Counted from the stretch's first letter, positions 43,436 to 54,051 are shown. The stretch is DNA of 64,000 nucleotides from an uncultured Cryomorphaceae bacterium (GCA_913009655.1 CAJVWI010000005.1:45366-109365); one strand, 5' to 3'. Notes: generated from the letters alone by a model not told the origin. Numbers and translations: made by a program.

Positions 43436-44038
43436 ATGACAAGACTTGAATACCGTAAATTACTACAACAAACATTAAATGATATCGATTTAGACTCTGT
43501 TGGTCTGATGACAGAAATATTTTTACAAGCCCGCGAAAATGGTTCTAGAATATATACTATGGGAAATGGGGGTTCAGCTGCAAATGCCAGTCATGCCGCA
43601 GGAGATTTCTTAAAAGGAGCCTCTTTTGGATTGGAAAAAAGGTTTAACATTATTTGTTTAAATGATAATATACCAAGTCTTATGGCCATTGCGAACGATA
43701 TTGGTTGGGATGATATTTTTATTGAACCGTTGAGAAACTTCCTTAAGCCGGATGATGTTGTCATTGGAATTAGTGGTTCTGGTAATTCGAAAAATATCCT
43801 AAAAGCAATTAATTTTACAAAAGAAATTGGAGCTAAATCTATTGGAATGACTGGATTTGATGGAGGGGAATTAAAAAAAGTTTGTGATCTATCTATTCAC
43901 TCCCCTGCTATGGACATGGAGATAGCTGAGGATGTTCACATGGCCGTTTTCAATATGGTAAAAAAAGAGGTTATGTCAGTTTTAATGCCTGAAAACGCTA
44001 GCATGGGTGAAACCTATGACAATCGAATCATGAAATAA
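43436..44038 (+). CDS. gmhA: Sedoheptulose-7-phosphate isomerase (SIS domain)
   Basis: GmhA converts sedoheptulose 7-phosphate to D-glycero-D-manno-heptose 7-phosphate, the first committed step. The 200-residue protein has the SIS phosphosugar loop MGNGGSAANASHAAGDFLKG (about 42-61), GISGSGNSKNILKA and a C-terminal EIAEDVHMAVFNMV with the metal-binding residues. Length is normal. It is the last gene of the heptose unit and is convergent with the subtilase gene 27 bp away. Confidence 0.9.
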   Translation: MTRLEYRKLLQQTLNDIDLDSVGLMTEIFLQARENGSRIYTMGNGGSAANASHAAGDFLKGASFGLEKRFNIICLNDNIPSLMAIANDIGWDDIFIEPLRNFLKPDDVVIGISGSGNSKNILKAINFTKEIGAKSIGMTGFDGGELKKVCDLSIHSPAMDMEIAEDVHMAVFNMVKKEVMSVLMPENASMGETYDNRIMK

Positions 44039-44065
44039 AGCTTCGTCTATATAATCTGAAGACAG

Positions 44066-45664
44066 TTAAAATTTAAAAGGAGGTATTTTTAACGAATGTT
44101 GGGATTCAGCAAGAACATTAACAATGGTTCCGAAAGAATACTTTGGCACTGTGAAATCCATGCATCCTGAATAGCATTTTTTTTCAAAAAGAATTCGACC
44201 AGTGTAATCTAATACTTCAATTTTTTGAATACTTAGGGAATGACTCCAGCCAATACGCCATCCATCTTCTGAATAAGACAGTTTAAACAGATCTTCAACA
44301 TTTTTCTCATTAGATCCTATGTGTTGAATCAAACTGCCATAATTAGGAATTCCATAACCCATAAGAGAATCGGGGTTAAATGAATTATTAGCGCTGTTTC
44401 TAATCATATTCATCAAAACTTGAATATCATAGTTAGAACCGGCAGATTTTGCTAATTGAAGAAGACTCGCAGTAGCCCCACAAATAATAGGAGAAGCAAA
44501 AGAGGTTCCGCTACTCGTTCCAATAGTCCCATTTGATGTCATTACAGTGGCTCCTGAGCCTCTTGCCATTAAATCTGGCTTAATACGCCCATCACTAGTT
44601 GGTCCTTGTGATGAGAAAGCCGAACGAATCCCCTGATAATCAACAGAGCCAATTGAAAAAATTGAATCTGCATCTGCAGGGCAGCTTATATATTTCCAAC
44701 TACTTGCCCCTTCATTACCTGCAGCAGCCACTACAATTATTCCAACTCGGGCTGAAATATTTGCAGCGAGGGAAATAACACTTGTCCTTCCATCAAGATC
44801 CGAGTAAGTATGATCACCAATTCCATTATCAAAAGTTGTGTAACCTAACGAAGTATTTGTAATGTCCACTCCTATACTATCAGCCCATTCAGATGCCCAA
44901 ACCCAATTATCTTCCTCTGCGATTGTTTCTGAAAGCTCATTTTCCGTTCTAAACAAGGCATAAGAAGCCTCCGGAGCGGTTCCAACAAAAGTTCCATTTA
45001 TATCTGCGCAAATAGTACTCAAAACACTCATTCCGTGACTTCCAACATGAAAAACATTTGTGTCGCCATCAACAAAATCCTTGGTCAGTAAAATACGGCC
45101 TTGATTCCACGCTCCTTGAAAAACACTATGAGTCTCAACTCCTGAAAATCCTCCATCCATTAAAGCAATAAATATCCCTTGCCCAGCGAAGCCTAAATCA
45201 TGAATTGGAGCGAGATTTATCTGATCGGTTTGTCCTAAACTCTGTCCGTAAGAATAACCGTATGAAATATCTCCTTCTTGAAGTTTTTTCCTTAACACTT
45301 TTCGCACTGGTGTTATTTTTTTAATCCATTGCTTTTTTCTCAGCAATTCATATTCATCATTTGATGCCTCTACAGAGAATGCTCTCAACCAACGGGAGAA
45401 AAATCTAACATTTGCTCCGGTTGATTTAACCATATCGTACAAGGAATTCGGCATTGAATAATCAAATGAACGAAGAGGAATATTTTGTCTTGATCTTCGA
45501 TCTAACGAACGCTGAGAGAGAGCCGGTGTCTGCAATGAATTTACACCTAAACTTTCTAGAATTGGCTCATCCAGATATACCCAATATCTCGTAATCTCTT
45601 GAGCATAAGAGAAATTGGAATAACAAAGAACCCATAGTAGGCATAAGATGATTTTTTTGAACAT
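44066..45664 (-). CDS. Secreted subtilisin-like serine protease (S8)
   Basis: The 532-residue protein has a signal peptide (ending NFSYAQ), an N-terminal propeptide region, and an S8 catalytic domain (about 155-445). The triad is visible: D in IALMDGGFSG, H in VGSHGMSVLS, and S in GTSSGTSFASP. VVAAAGNEG carries the oxyanion asparagine. Residues 450-532 look like a degenerate T9SS sorting domain (KIEVLDYTGRILFEKKC). It lies 12 bp after mnmA on the same strand, so it probably ends that long transcript. It is an extracellular or surface protease of unknown target. Confidence 0.88.
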   Translation of the reverse strand: MFKKIILCLLWVLCYSNFSYAQEITRYWVYLDEPILESLGVNSLQTPALSQRSLDRRSRQNIPLRSFDYSMPNSLYDMVKSTGANVRFFSRWLRAFSVEASNDEYELLRKKQWIKKITPVRKVLRKKLQEGDISYGYSYGQSLGQTDQINLAPIHDLGFAGQGIFIALMDGGFSGVETHSVFQGAWNQGRILLTKDFVDGDTNVFHVGSHGMSVLSTICADINGTFVGTAPEASYALFRTENELSETIAEEDNWVWASEWADSIGVDITNTSLGYTTFDNGIGDHTYSDLDGRTSVISLAANISARVGIIVVAAAGNEGASSWKYISCPADADSIFSIGSVDYQGIRSAFSSQGPTSDGRIKPDLMARGSGATVMTSNGTIGTSSGTSFASPIICGATASLLQLAKSAGSNYDIQVLMNMIRNSANNSFNPDSLMGYGIPNYGSLIQHIGSNEKNVEDLFKLSYSEDGWRIGWSHSLSIQKIEVLDYTGRILFEKKCYSGCMDFTVPKYSFGTIVNVLAESQHSLKIPPFKF

Positions 45665-45676
45665 ATTGTATATCTA

Positions 45677-46822
45677 TTAACTTTGAATTATTCCAGACCC
45701 CACCAATTCATCTCCATCATACCAAGATGCAAATTGCCCTGGAGCGACTGACTTCATGGGTTCATTACTTTGAATTTTCAGGCCCTCAGGATATGATTCA
45801 ATTTTCGCGCCAAAAAGTTTCTGTCGATATCGAATTCTAACCATATAATCGCGTGATTCTCCCCACTTCATTTTCTTTTCAGTATTAACCCAATGAATGT
45901 CTGAATTATTAATTTTTAAAAATGGTCTGTATAAACCCGGATGATTTTCGCCTTGTCCAACATAAACAATATTTTTTTCTACATCCAGAGCTATAACAAA
46001 AAGAGGTAAGGTTTTCCCTCCGACAAGCAATCCTTTTCTTTGCCCAATAGTGAAATAGTATGCTCCATTGTGAGATCCAACGACTTTTCCAAAATCAAAC
46101 TCTAGTGGCCATTGCATACCCCACTTCGGAGATTCAAAACCTTTCCATGAAGCTTCAACTTCGATGATTTCCCCCCTTTGTGGTTTTAGTTTTTGCTGCA
46201 AAAAATCAGGAAGACTCACCTTGCCAATAAAACATAGGCCTTGCGAATCTTTTTTATCGGCAGTACCCAATCCAATAGTTTTTGCAATTTTACGTACTTC
46301 AGACTTTTCAAGGTGACCAATTGGAAACATAGATTTTGAAAGTTGTTCTTGATTCAATTGACAAAGGAAATAACTTTGATCTTTAGATTTGTCCGCCCCA
46401 GTCAAAAGATGGTGCACACCATCTAGTGTTGTGCTTTTCTGGACATAGTGACCAGTTGAAACAAAATCAGCACCTAAAGCAAGAGCTGCTTTTAAAAAAA
46501 TATCAAATTTTATTTCTCTGTTGCATAGAATGTCTGGATTTGGAGTTCGTCCTGACTGGTACTCTGAAAACATATAATCAACAATTCGTTTCTTGTATTG
46601 ATCACTTAAGTCCAAAACCTGAAAAGGTATTTCTAGTTTTTCCGCAACCAATAGAGCATCATTAGAATCCTCTATCCAAGGGCACTCATCTTCCAAAGTA
46701 ACCGACTCATCCGTCCAATTGCGCATGAATAAGCCGATAACTTCATGCCCTTGTTTTTTTAAAAGGTGAGCTGCTACGGATGAATCTACTCCACCAGAAA
46801 GACCTACAACAATTACTGCCAT
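45677..46822 (-). CDS. mnmA: tRNA-specific 2-thiouridylase
   Basis: MnmA makes 2-thiouridine at position 34 of tRNA-Lys, Glu and Gln; the tRNA-Lys(TTT) in this window is a substrate type. The 381-residue protein has the PP-loop [15 protein letters not shown] (7-21), the first catalytic cysteine in [12 protein letters not shown], the second in SQGLCFIGK, and the C-terminal [15 protein letters not shown]. Length is normal. Its start overlaps the stop of the YwqK-like gene by one base (TAATG), so translation is coupled. Confidence 0.95.
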   Translation of the reverse strand: MAVIVVGLSGGVDSSVAAHLLKKQGHEVIGLFMRNWTDESVTLEDECPWIEDSNDALLVAEKLEIPFQVLDLSDQYKKRIVDYMFSEYQSGRTPNPDILCNREIKFDIFLKAALALGADFVSTGHYVQKSTTLDGVHHLLTGADKSKDQSYFLCQLNQEQLSKSMFPIGHLEKSEVRKIAKTIGLGTADKKDSQGLCFIGKVSLPDFLQQKLKPQRGEIIEVEASWKGFESPKWGMQWPLEFDFGKVVGSHNGAYYFTIGQRKGLLVGGKTLPLFVIALDVEKNIVYVGQGENHPGLYRPFLKINNSDIHWVNTEKKMKWGESRDYMVRIRYRQKLFGAKIESYPEGLKIQSNEPMKSVAPGQFASWYDGDELVGSGIIQS

Positions 46823-47532
46823 TAGTATTCAGTAGTATTTATCTCTCTCCCTTTTTGAAAAGTTATAGATTTCTCAGGTTTTCCAAGATTATAAATGACC
46901 CATTTACCATCACGATAACCATTTAAGTAGACGCCTATCATTTTAACGCGACCGTCAACATCATAGTCAATCCATTTGCCATTTAAAACGTTATCTGAAT
47001 AATTACTTACCCGGATTTTTTCACCATTTTCAGACCATCTAATCCATTGGCCTTGTTTTTTAGCATTATTCATGATTCCAGACTCAACAACATTTCCATT
47101 AGGATAATACGTTTTATACAAACCTTCTAAATTGCCTTTTTTCCAGGTTTCTAAAATAATTATCCTATCATTCTCATCATATATTTTCCAAATACTATCT
47201 TTTACATTTTTCGATAAGTACATACCTTCAGAAATGAGTTTTTCTTTCCTACTGTAATTCTTTACATAACATTCTCCCGAAAGTTCTTTAAAGGTCATTA
47301 CAGACCTTAATATCCCATTAGGATAGTAGTGATTAAAAATACCCTTTGGTACCCCCATTTCGAACTCACCGATATATCTGTCAATAGCCGTTCCTTTATA
47401 CTTTACCCGCCACAATCCATCCTTTAATCCGTTACTAGAAGGATTTTGATATCTAAGCGTTTCATTTTGGCTTTGAGCATATATGCAATTACCAAAAATG
47501 ATATATATAAAAAATATTAGATAATATTTCAT
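46822..47532 (-). CDS. MORN-repeat (YwqK-like) exported protein
   Basis: The 236-residue protein has a signal peptide (ending NCIYAQ) followed by about eight MORN_2-type repeats ([72 protein letters not shown]). It resembles the proteins called YwqK family antitoxin in Bacteroidota annotation, but that name is a poor guide: the export signal and the absence of a toxin partner argue against a toxin-antitoxin role. It overlaps dnaE by four bases (ATGA) and mnmA by one base. The function is unknown. Confidence 0.8.
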   Translation of the reverse strand: MKYYLIFFIYIIFGNCIYAQSQNETLRYQNPSSNGLKDGLWRVKYKGTAIDRYIGEFEMGVPKGIFNHYYPNGILRSVMTFKELSGECYVKNYSRKEKLISEGMYLSKNVKDSIWKIYDENDRIIILETWKKGNLEGLYKTYYPNGNVVESGIMNNAKKQGQWIRWSENGEKIRVSNYSDNVLNGKWIDYDVDGRVKMIGVYLNGYRDGKWVIYNLGKPEKSITFQKGREINTTEY

Positions 47533-50500
47533 GATTGACCTGTCTTAACAAAAGCATGAACAAAATCTAATGAGTCAATTTCTCCTAATAAAGACTGGCT
47601 TATGTTGGTCGTAAGATTCCTTGATGGCATAGCTACAGAAACGTTGGTTATCGGATCCTTAACATGAAAGGTTACTTTACAATCACCGGGATATTTTCTT
47701 AAAATATCTCCCAACTCGTTCCATCTATGAACTATGACATCATTCACATCCGACATTATATCTAAACTCCTAGCCTCACGCTCAAAAACTTCAGATAATA
47801 ATATGATCTTAGTTATATCAGCATAGAGTCGAGCAGAAGAGTCATTTTTAGCCCAGTTAGGTCTATGGACTCTACCTCGAATTAAAACCATAATATCGTC
47901 AACCAGAAACTCCCTGAAATTCAAAAATTGCTTTCCAAAAAGAACAAACTCGCGTGTTCCCTCATGATCTTCAAGAGTAAATACACCCATTTCTTTTCCA
48001 TTTCTGCTGGTCTTAACCTCTACATTAGAGATTATTCCTGCAATAGCATAATCTCGATAAGAAGAACCTCCAGTAAAAGTCTCAAGATTCTCCATTTGAG
48101 CAATAGAATTCTTGACAAACGTCTGAATTTCGAACTTATAATTATCCAATGGATGTGCACTTAAGAAAATGCCATTCACATCGCGCTCACGCTTCAATAG
48201 CTCTAAATTATTCCACTCATCCACTACAGGAAGCTCTGGCTCTGGAATATCCACACCTGAATCGCCACCAAATAAAGAAACCTGAGTTGAACTTTCCTGA
48301 TCTTGTAGTCTTTGTCCATATCGACGTATTTTCTCCAGAAAAGTCTTACCATCAGATATTTCCGAAAACAGCATTGCCCGATGCAGTCCTTCAAAACTGT
48401 CAAAACCTCCACCTAATGCTAAAGCTTCCCATGTCCCCTTATTGACAATACGCAGATCTACACGCCGTGCGAATTCAAAAATAGTTTTGTAAAAACCTTT
48501 TTCTAAACGATTCTCAATTAAAAAGTCTACTGCAGCAGAACCCACACCGCGCATTCCGAGTAATCCAAACCTTAGTGCACCCTTTTCATTAACTGTGAAA
48601 ACATCTTCTGACTCATTAAGATCAGGGCCCAAAACGTCTAATTTCATCCGTTTACACTCTTCCATAAAAAAAGTAACCTGTTTGATGTCATTCATATTGT
48701 TTGATAGAACAGCAGCCATATATTCTGCCGGATAATTCGCCTTTAAATATGCCGTTTGATAAGCTATCCATGCATAGCATGTTGAGTGCGATTTATTGAA
48801 CGCATAGGATGCAAATGCCTCCCAATCTTTCCATATTTTTTCAAGAATTTCACCAGGGTGTCCTCGTTGAGCTCCTCCATTTATAAATTGCGGTTTCATT
48901 TGGTCAAGAACGGATTTGATTTTTTTACCCATTGCTTTTCTTAAGACGTCAGCTTCACCTTTTGAAAAACCAGCTAACTTTTGAGACAATAACATCACTT
49001 GCTCTTGATAAACAGTAATACCGTAAGTCTCTTTCAAAAAACCCTCCATATCCGGCACATCATATGTGATTGGCTCTATTCCATGTTTTCTTTTGATAAA
49101 ACTTGGGATGTATTCAATTGGACCTGGTCTATATAAGGCATTCATCGCGATCAAATCAGCAAATACCGTTGGCTTCAAGTCTTTTAAATGTTTTTGCATT
49201 CCAGGTGATTCATATTGGAAAATACCGACAGTCTCTCCTCTTTGAAATAACTTATAAGTAGTCTCATCATCTATTGGAATATCTTCCATATCTAAAACAA
49301 TACCCTGTCGCTTTTTGACTAAAAGAACTGCATCTTTTATAATTGTTAGGGTTTTTAGGCCGAGAAAATCCATTTTTAATAGACCCGCTGACTCAACCAC
49401 AGCATTATCAAATTGCGTACACCACATTTCACTGTCTTTAGCTACTGCCACTGGTATCAAATCACGAATATCAGATGGCGTAATAATAACCCCACAAGCA
49501 TGGATTCCTGTGTTTCTTAAGGAGCCTTCAAGAACCTTGGCCTGTCTTAATGTTTCGCCACTAATATCGTCAGCTTTATAAAATGCTCTTAAATTTTTCG
49601 CATTTTGATAATCTTCTCCATTTAATTGCTCACGAATTTTTTTATCGTCAAAACCAAGAACGGTTGCCAAACTCTGATTATCCGGAACTGTTTTGGTTAA
49701 TTTATCAGCTTGGTCAAATGATAGGTCCAGGGCCCTCGCCGCATCCTTAATGGAGGACTTGGCAGCCATTTTTCCGTAAGTAATAATTTGAGCAACCTGG
49801 CTTGATCCATACTTTTTAATCACATATTGAATAACACGGTCTCTTCCCCTATCATCAAAATCTATATCTATATCTGGGAGACTTACACGATCAGGATTCA
49901 AAAATCTTTCAAATAGAAGATTATATGCAATTGGATCCACATTTGTTATTCCTATACAATAGGCAACTGCAGAGCCTGCTGCAGAACCTCTTCCCGGCCC
50001 TACAGTTACATTCATCTCTCTTGCCGCATTACAAAAATCTTGTACTATTAAAAAATAACCTGGGTATCCCGTTTTTTTAATTGTCTCAAGCTCAAAGTCT
50101 ATTCGCTCCTTAATCTCATCTGTTAGCTTTCCATATCTTTTCTTAGCACCTAGATATGTAAGATGCCTTAAATATTGATTTTCTCCGTTTTTCTGATCAT
50201 CCTTATTATTTGAAGTTGCTAAAAATTCTGGAGGGATTTCAAAATTTGGTAGGAGAACTTCCCGAGCTAGAGGATAATTATCAACTTTATCGAGAACACC
50301 TTGAAGATTCGATAGAGTAAATGGAATATCTGAAAACTTTACGGACATTTCGGCTTTTGTGGTAAGGTAAAATTGGTCATTTGGAAAACCATATCTAAAA
50401 CCTTTACCTCGACCTATAGGAGTAGACCTTTTCTCATTGTCTTTCACACATAATAATATATCATGGGCCTCTGCTTCACTCTGATCCAGATAAAAAGCAT

Positions 50501-51905
50501 TATTTGCTGCTATGGGCTTGACATTATGATTAGAACAAAATCTCAAAAGAGTTTCATTAACAATATCTTCTTCAGGCAAGCCATGTCTGTTAATTTCGGC
50601 ATAAAAGTCTTGTCCAAATGCCTTTTTATACCATAAAAAAGCTTCTTCTGCTTGTTTTTCGCCAACTTGAAGTATTAATTGGGGTATCTCCCCACTTAAT
50701 CCCCCAGTAGTAACCATCAGACCTTCTTTATTTTCAAGTAGAACATTTCTATCAATTCTAGGAACATAATAAAAACCTTCAATATATGCCGCTGAACTGA
50801 GCCTAGCTAGATTATGATAACCGACTTTATTCTTGGCTAAAAGAGGGATTTGATACCCATCATCTTTTTGATTCTTATCACCTCTGTTTCGACATAAGTA
50901 TGCTTCATATCCTATAATTGCCTTGAGCTCTTTTACCCCATCAAGTCTTGTTCGATTATAATCGCTCACCGCTTTTATAAATTGAAATGCGCCCATCATA
51001 TTGCCGATGTCGGTAATACCAATAGCGGGTTGGCCATCATCCACAACTCTTTGAACTATAGCTGAAACCTTAGCCGTAGCTTGTAAAACACTAAACTGAC
51101 TATGGGTGTGTAAATGAAAGAAGTTTTCCGATTCCTTGATCTGAATATTCCCTATGGGATTCACTTCTTCAGAAACTTCAGAAACTTCAGAAACTTTATT
51201 TTTCGATTTATAAATAAGAGCACTTTCCTTCTTAAAATTTATATGAACAAGACCTATTGACTTTATTGAGCCCTTATTTGCCTCTTTAAATTTCTTCAAA
51301 GATGATTCATCCCAACCCAGCTCGTCATGACTCCAGTGATCTAGCCTAACCAGTTCCCAAAAACAACGCGCAGAGGCCTCAACATCTGCAGTTGCATTGT
51401 GTGCCTCTTTAAATTCTTCTCCGAATAGCTTGAAATGTAATTCACTTAGTTTAGGGATTTTAAATGAGTTACCTCTCCCTTTTATCTCCGTAACCTTAGC
51501 CGAACGGAGAGTGCAAGTATCAAGAACAGGTAATTGTAGAAGCTTAGGATTAATCCCGGCACGAATAAACTCAGCGCCCAAAACGTTAGTGTCAAATTTT
51601 AGATTGTGACCAATTAAAAATTTTGCTCCATTTAAAACATTTACGAATTTCCGAATTACCTCTTCCAATAAAAGACCATCTCTTATGGCTAGTTCGGTTG
51701 ATATTCCATGAATGTCCTGGGCTTTAAAAGGAATATTGAAACCTTTAGGTTGAATTAGATAATCTTGAGCTTCAACTAATGCGCCATTCGAATCATGCAT
51801 TTGCCATGCGATTTGAACAACCCTTGGCCAATTGTCTAGGTCATTAATTGGAGCACTCCAATTCCTTGGCAACCCTGTAGTCTCAGTGTCAAAAATTAGA
51901 TACAT
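47529..51905 (-). CDS. dnaE: DNA polymerase III alpha subunit with N-terminal 3'-5' exonuclease
   Basis: The replicative polymerase is 1458 residues long. Residues 1-190 are a DEDD exonuclease (MYLIFDTETTGLP, LIGHNLKFDTNVLG, HNATADVEAS), which in most bacteria is the separate DnaQ. A linker with a SEV triplet repeat follows, then the PHP domain (FHLHTHSQFSVL), the Pol3 palm with PGRGSAAGSAVAY and the catalytic PDIDIDFDDRGRDRV, and the C-terminal OB-fold. The N-terminal fusion is common in this phylum. It is 66 bp downstream of rimO on the same strand and overlaps the YwqK-like gene by 4 bp. Confidence 0.96.
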   Translation of the reverse strand: MYLIFDTETTGLPRNWSAPINDLDNWPRVVQIAWQMHDSNGALVEAQDYLIQPKGFNIPFKAQDIHGISTELAIRDGLLLEEVIRKFVNVLNGAKFLIGHNLKFDTNVLGAEFIRAGINPKLLQLPVLDTCTLRSAKVTEIKGRGNSFKIPKLSELHFKLFGEEFKEAHNATADVEASARCFWELVRLDHWSHDELGWDESSLKKFKEANKGSIKSIGLVHINFKKESALIYKSKNKVSEVSEVSEEVNPIGNIQIKESENFFHLHTHSQFSVLQATAKVSAIVQRVVDDGQPAIGITDIGNMMGAFQFIKAVSDYNRTRLDGVKELKAIIGYEAYLCRNRGDKNQKDDGYQIPLLAKNKVGYHNLARLSSAAYIEGFYYVPRIDRNVLLENKEGLMVTTGGLSGEIPQLILQVGEKQAEEAFLWYKKAFGQDFYAEINRHGLPEEDIVNETLLRFCSNHNVKPIAANNAFYLDQSEAEAHDILLCVKDNEKRSTPIGRGKGFRYGFPNDQFYLTTKAEMSVKFSDIPFTLSNLQGVLDKVDNYPLAREVLLPNFEIPPEFLATSNNKDDQKNGENQYLRHLTYLGAKKRYGKLTDEIKERIDFELETIKKTGYPGYFLIVQDFCNAAREMNVTVGPGRGSAAGSAVAYCIGITNVDPIAYNLLFERFLNPDRVSLPDIDIDFDDRGRDRVIQYVIKKYGSSQVAQIITYGKMAAKSSIKDAARALDLSFDQADKLTKTVPDNQSLATVLGFDDKKIREQLNGEDYQNAKNLRAFYKADDISGETLRQAKVLEGSLRNTGIHACGVIITPSDIRDLIPVAVAKDSEMWCTQFDNAVVESAGLLKMDFLGLKTLTIIKDAVLLVKKRQGIVLDMEDIPIDDETTYKLFQRGETVGIFQYESPGMQKHLKDLKPTVFADLIAMNALYRPGPIEYIPSFIKRKHGIEPITYDVPDMEGFLKETYGITVYQEQVMLLSQKLAGFSKGEADVLRKAMGKKIKSVLDQMKPQFINGGAQRGHPGEILEKIWKDWEAFASYAFNKSHSTCYAWIAYQTAYLKANYPAEYMAAVLSNNMNDIKQVTFFMEECKRMKLDVLGPDLNESEDVFTVNEKGALRFGLLGMRGVGSAAVDFLIENRLEKGFYKTIFEFARRVDLRIVNKGTWEALALGGGFDSFEGLHRAMLFSEISDGKTFLEKIRRYGQRLQDQESSTQVSLFGGDSGVDIPEPELPVVDEWNNLELLKRERDVNGIFLSAHPLDNYKFEIQTFVKNSIAQMENLETFTGGSSYRDYAIAGIISNVEVKTSRNGKEMGVFTLEDHEGTREFVLFGKQFLNFREFLVDDIMVLIRGRVHRPNWAKNDSSARLYADITKIILLSEVFEREARSLDIMSDVNDVIVHRWNELGDILRKYPGDCKVTFHVKDPITNVSVAMPSRNLTTNISQSLLGEIDSLDFVHAFVKTGQS
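51167..51193 (-). repeat. Three 9-bp tandem repeats in the dnaE linker
   Basis: CTTCAGAAA (plus-strand form) occurs three times in a row, at 51167-51175, 51176-51184 and 51185-51193. It encodes a Ser-Glu-Val repeat between the exonuclease and PHP domains. It stays in frame and could vary in copy number by slippage. Confidence 0.85.
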
Positions 51906-51971
51906 TCTCCTCTCTAAATTAGTGTCTTATGAACTTGCTATCTAATAAGATCAAAGGAAGTTTTCAACTTT

Positions 51972-53276
51972 TTAAACAAGAACTGCATCTAAATCATATT
52001 CCGAAGCCCCTATAATTTCAACTTCGACAAAAGAGCCCTGTTTTAAATGTACACCAGAGGATTTTAAGTGAATTTCATTATCTACATCAGGGCTATCGTG
52101 CTCGCTTCGACATATATAGTTTTCATTTGCATCTTCCCTATCTACAATGCATTTAATTCGCGCACCAAGTAAAGTCTCGTTGCGCTCAGCGGAAATATTC
52201 ATTTGGATCTCCATAATCTCATTTAACCTTGATTGCTTGACCTCTTGTGGGACATCATCTTCAAGTTTATATGCGTGAGTATTTTCCTCATGGCTGTAGG
52301 CAAACACACCCAATCTCTCAAATTTTTGAACCTTTACCCAATTAAGTAAAACATTAAAATCTTCATCAGTCTCTCCTGGGTAACCAACTATTATTGTTGT
52401 TCTAATAGCGACACCCGGAATCTTTTCCCTCATGTCATTAAGAAGTAAATTAGTTTTTGACATAGTGGTACCTCTTCTCATGCTTTTTAAAACTGAATCT
52501 GAAATATGTTGAAGCGGAATATCTATGTAGTTGCACACTTTTGGGTTTTCTCTTATAACATCTAAGACATCGTTTGGAAAGCCTGTTGGAAATAAATAAT
52601 GGAGACGAATCCAAGATATTCCCTTAACCCCACTAAGAGCAGTGATTAAATCCGCCAATCTCCTTTTGCCGTATATATCAAGACCATAGTACGTCAAATC
52701 TTGAGCAATTAATATCAATTCAACAACTCCCTTTTCTGCAAGCTTTTGGGCCTCAATAACCAAATCTTCTATTGAAGTTGACTTATGGCTTCCCCGCATA
52801 AGTGGAATAGCACAAAAAGAGCATGGTCTATCACAGCCTTCACTTATTTTCAGATAAGCAAAATGCTGAGGAGTTGTTGTAAGTCTTTCTCCAATTAACT
52901 CTTTCCGGTAATCAGCTCCCAAGGCTTTTAATAACAAGGGCAAATCCCTTGTTCCGAAGTATTCATCGACATCGGGTATCTCCTTTACAAGGTCCTTCTT
53001 ATATCTCTCAGAAAGACAACCGGTGACAAAAACCTGATCAACTTGACCATTTTTTTTCGCCCTTACGGCATCTAGAATGGTATCCACAGATTCTTCCTTT
53101 GCATTATCAATAAATCCGCAAGTATTGATCACGACTATTTGTCCATCTTTTTCGTGAACTACATCCTTACCTGAAGCTTGCAATTGCCCCATAAGAACCT
53201 CGCTGTCATAAATATTTTTTGAACAGCCCAATGTTATCACATTTATCCTGTTCTTTTTAGCAGACTTTGTTCTCAT
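51972..53276 (-). CDS. rimO: Ribosomal protein S12 methylthiotransferase
   Basis: RimO adds a methylthio group to an aspartate of S12 through radical SAM chemistry. The 434-residue protein has an N-terminal UPF0004 domain with cysteine ligands (NVITLGCSKN, VINTCGFID, VTGCLSERY), the radical SAM CxxxCxxC in GCDRPCSFCAIPLMRG, and a C-terminal TRAM domain. The PLMRGSH form favours RimO over MiaB. It starts 4 bp after amn and may share a transcript with ftsY and amn upstream and dnaE downstream. Confidence 0.95.
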   Translation of the reverse strand: MRTKSAKKNRINVITLGCSKNIYDSEVLMGQLQASGKDVVHEKDGQIVVINTCGFIDNAKEESVDTILDAVRAKKNGQVDQVFVTGCLSERYKKDLVKEIPDVDEYFGTRDLPLLLKALGADYRKELIGERLTTTPQHFAYLKISEGCDRPCSFCAIPLMRGSHKSTSIEDLVIEAQKLAEKGVVELILIAQDLTYYGLDIYGKRRLADLITALSGVKGISWIRLHYLFPTGFPNDVLDVIRENPKVCNYIDIPLQHISDSVLKSMRRGTTMSKTNLLLNDMREKIPGVAIRTTIIVGYPGETDEDFNVLLNWVKVQKFERLGVFAYSHEENTHAYKLEDDVPQEVKQSRLNEIMEIQMNISAERNETLLGARIKCIVDREDANENYICRSEHDSPDVDNEIHLKSSGVHLKQGSFVEVEIIGASEYDLDAVLV

Positions 53277-53280
53277 TTAG

Positions 53281-54051
53281 TTAAAACTTTAGGTGACGAA
53301 CAGAAAGTCCTTCATTTTTAATTTCTTCTATTGTCTCAATTCCTATTTCAATATGAGTTTTTACATAACTAGAACTCACATTTTGATCACTTTCTTCAGT
53401 TTTAACCCCCTCTGGAACCATCGGTTGATCTGAAACTAACAATAACGCTCCTAGTGGTATATGATTCTTGAATGCCACAGAAAAAAGCGTAGCTGTCTCC
53501 ATATCAATAGCCATCGCTCTTATGTCCTCAAGATAATTTTTAAACACTTCATCGTATTCCCATACCCGCCTATTTGTGGTATAAACAGTTCCTGTCCAAT
53601 AATCGCATTCCCTATTCCGAATGACATGACTTACTGCCCTCTGCAAAGAAAAAGTCGGTAAAGCAGGGACCTCCGGTGGAAAATAGGAATTGGAAGTACC
53701 CTCCCCACGAATTGCTCCAATTGGGACTATATAATCACCAATTTCAGTCCGCTTCTTAAGCCCTCCGCACTTGCCTAAAAATAAAACAGCTTTTGGGTTT
53801 ATAGCCGTCAATAAATCACAAATTGTAGCAGCATTTGGGCTTCCCATTCCAAAATTTATCATAGTCATTCCACCACCAGATGCACACGGCATTGATTTTT
53901 TTATGCCGATTAATTGACCGCCGGTAATATCAATAAATTTTAATAAGTAATCATTAAAATTTGTTAAAATTATATAATCGGAAAATTCGGAAAGCTCTAA
54001 TCCGGTATATCTGGGAAGCCAATTTTCTGTTATTTCATTTTTTGTTTTCAT
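53281..54051 (-). CDS. amn: AMP nucleosidase
   Basis: The 256-residue protein is a nucleoside-phosphorylase-fold enzyme that splits AMP to adenine and ribose 5-phosphate. Visible motifs are GGGMTMINFGMGSPNA, VLFLGKCGGLK with the phosphate/sugar contact, GAIRGEGTSNSYFPPEVPA, and AMAIDMETATLFSVAF with the ribose-binding glutamate. It is the short Bacteroidota form. Its start overlaps the ftsY stop by four bases (ATGA), and its stop is 4 bp from rimO. An uridine/purine phosphorylase assignment is less likely from the motif wording. Confidence 0.85.
   Translation of the reverse strand: MKTKNEITENWLPRYTGLELSEFSDYIILTNFNDYLLKFIDITGGQLIGIKKSMPCASGGGMTMINFGMGSPNAATICDLLTAINPKAVLFLGKCGGLKKRTEIGDYIVPIGAIRGEGTSNSYFPPEVPALPTFSLQRAVSHVIRNRECDYWTGTVYTTNRRVWEYDEVFKNYLEDIRAMAIDMETATLFSVAFKNHIPLGALLLVSDQPMVPEGVKTEESDQNVSSSYVKTHIEIGIETIEEIKNEGLSVRHLKF

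Noticed and set aside
46822..47532. Toxin-antitoxin module suggested by the YwqK-like name
   Set aside because: The protein is exported and made of MORN repeats, and no toxin gene is adjacent; neighbours are dnaE and mnmA.
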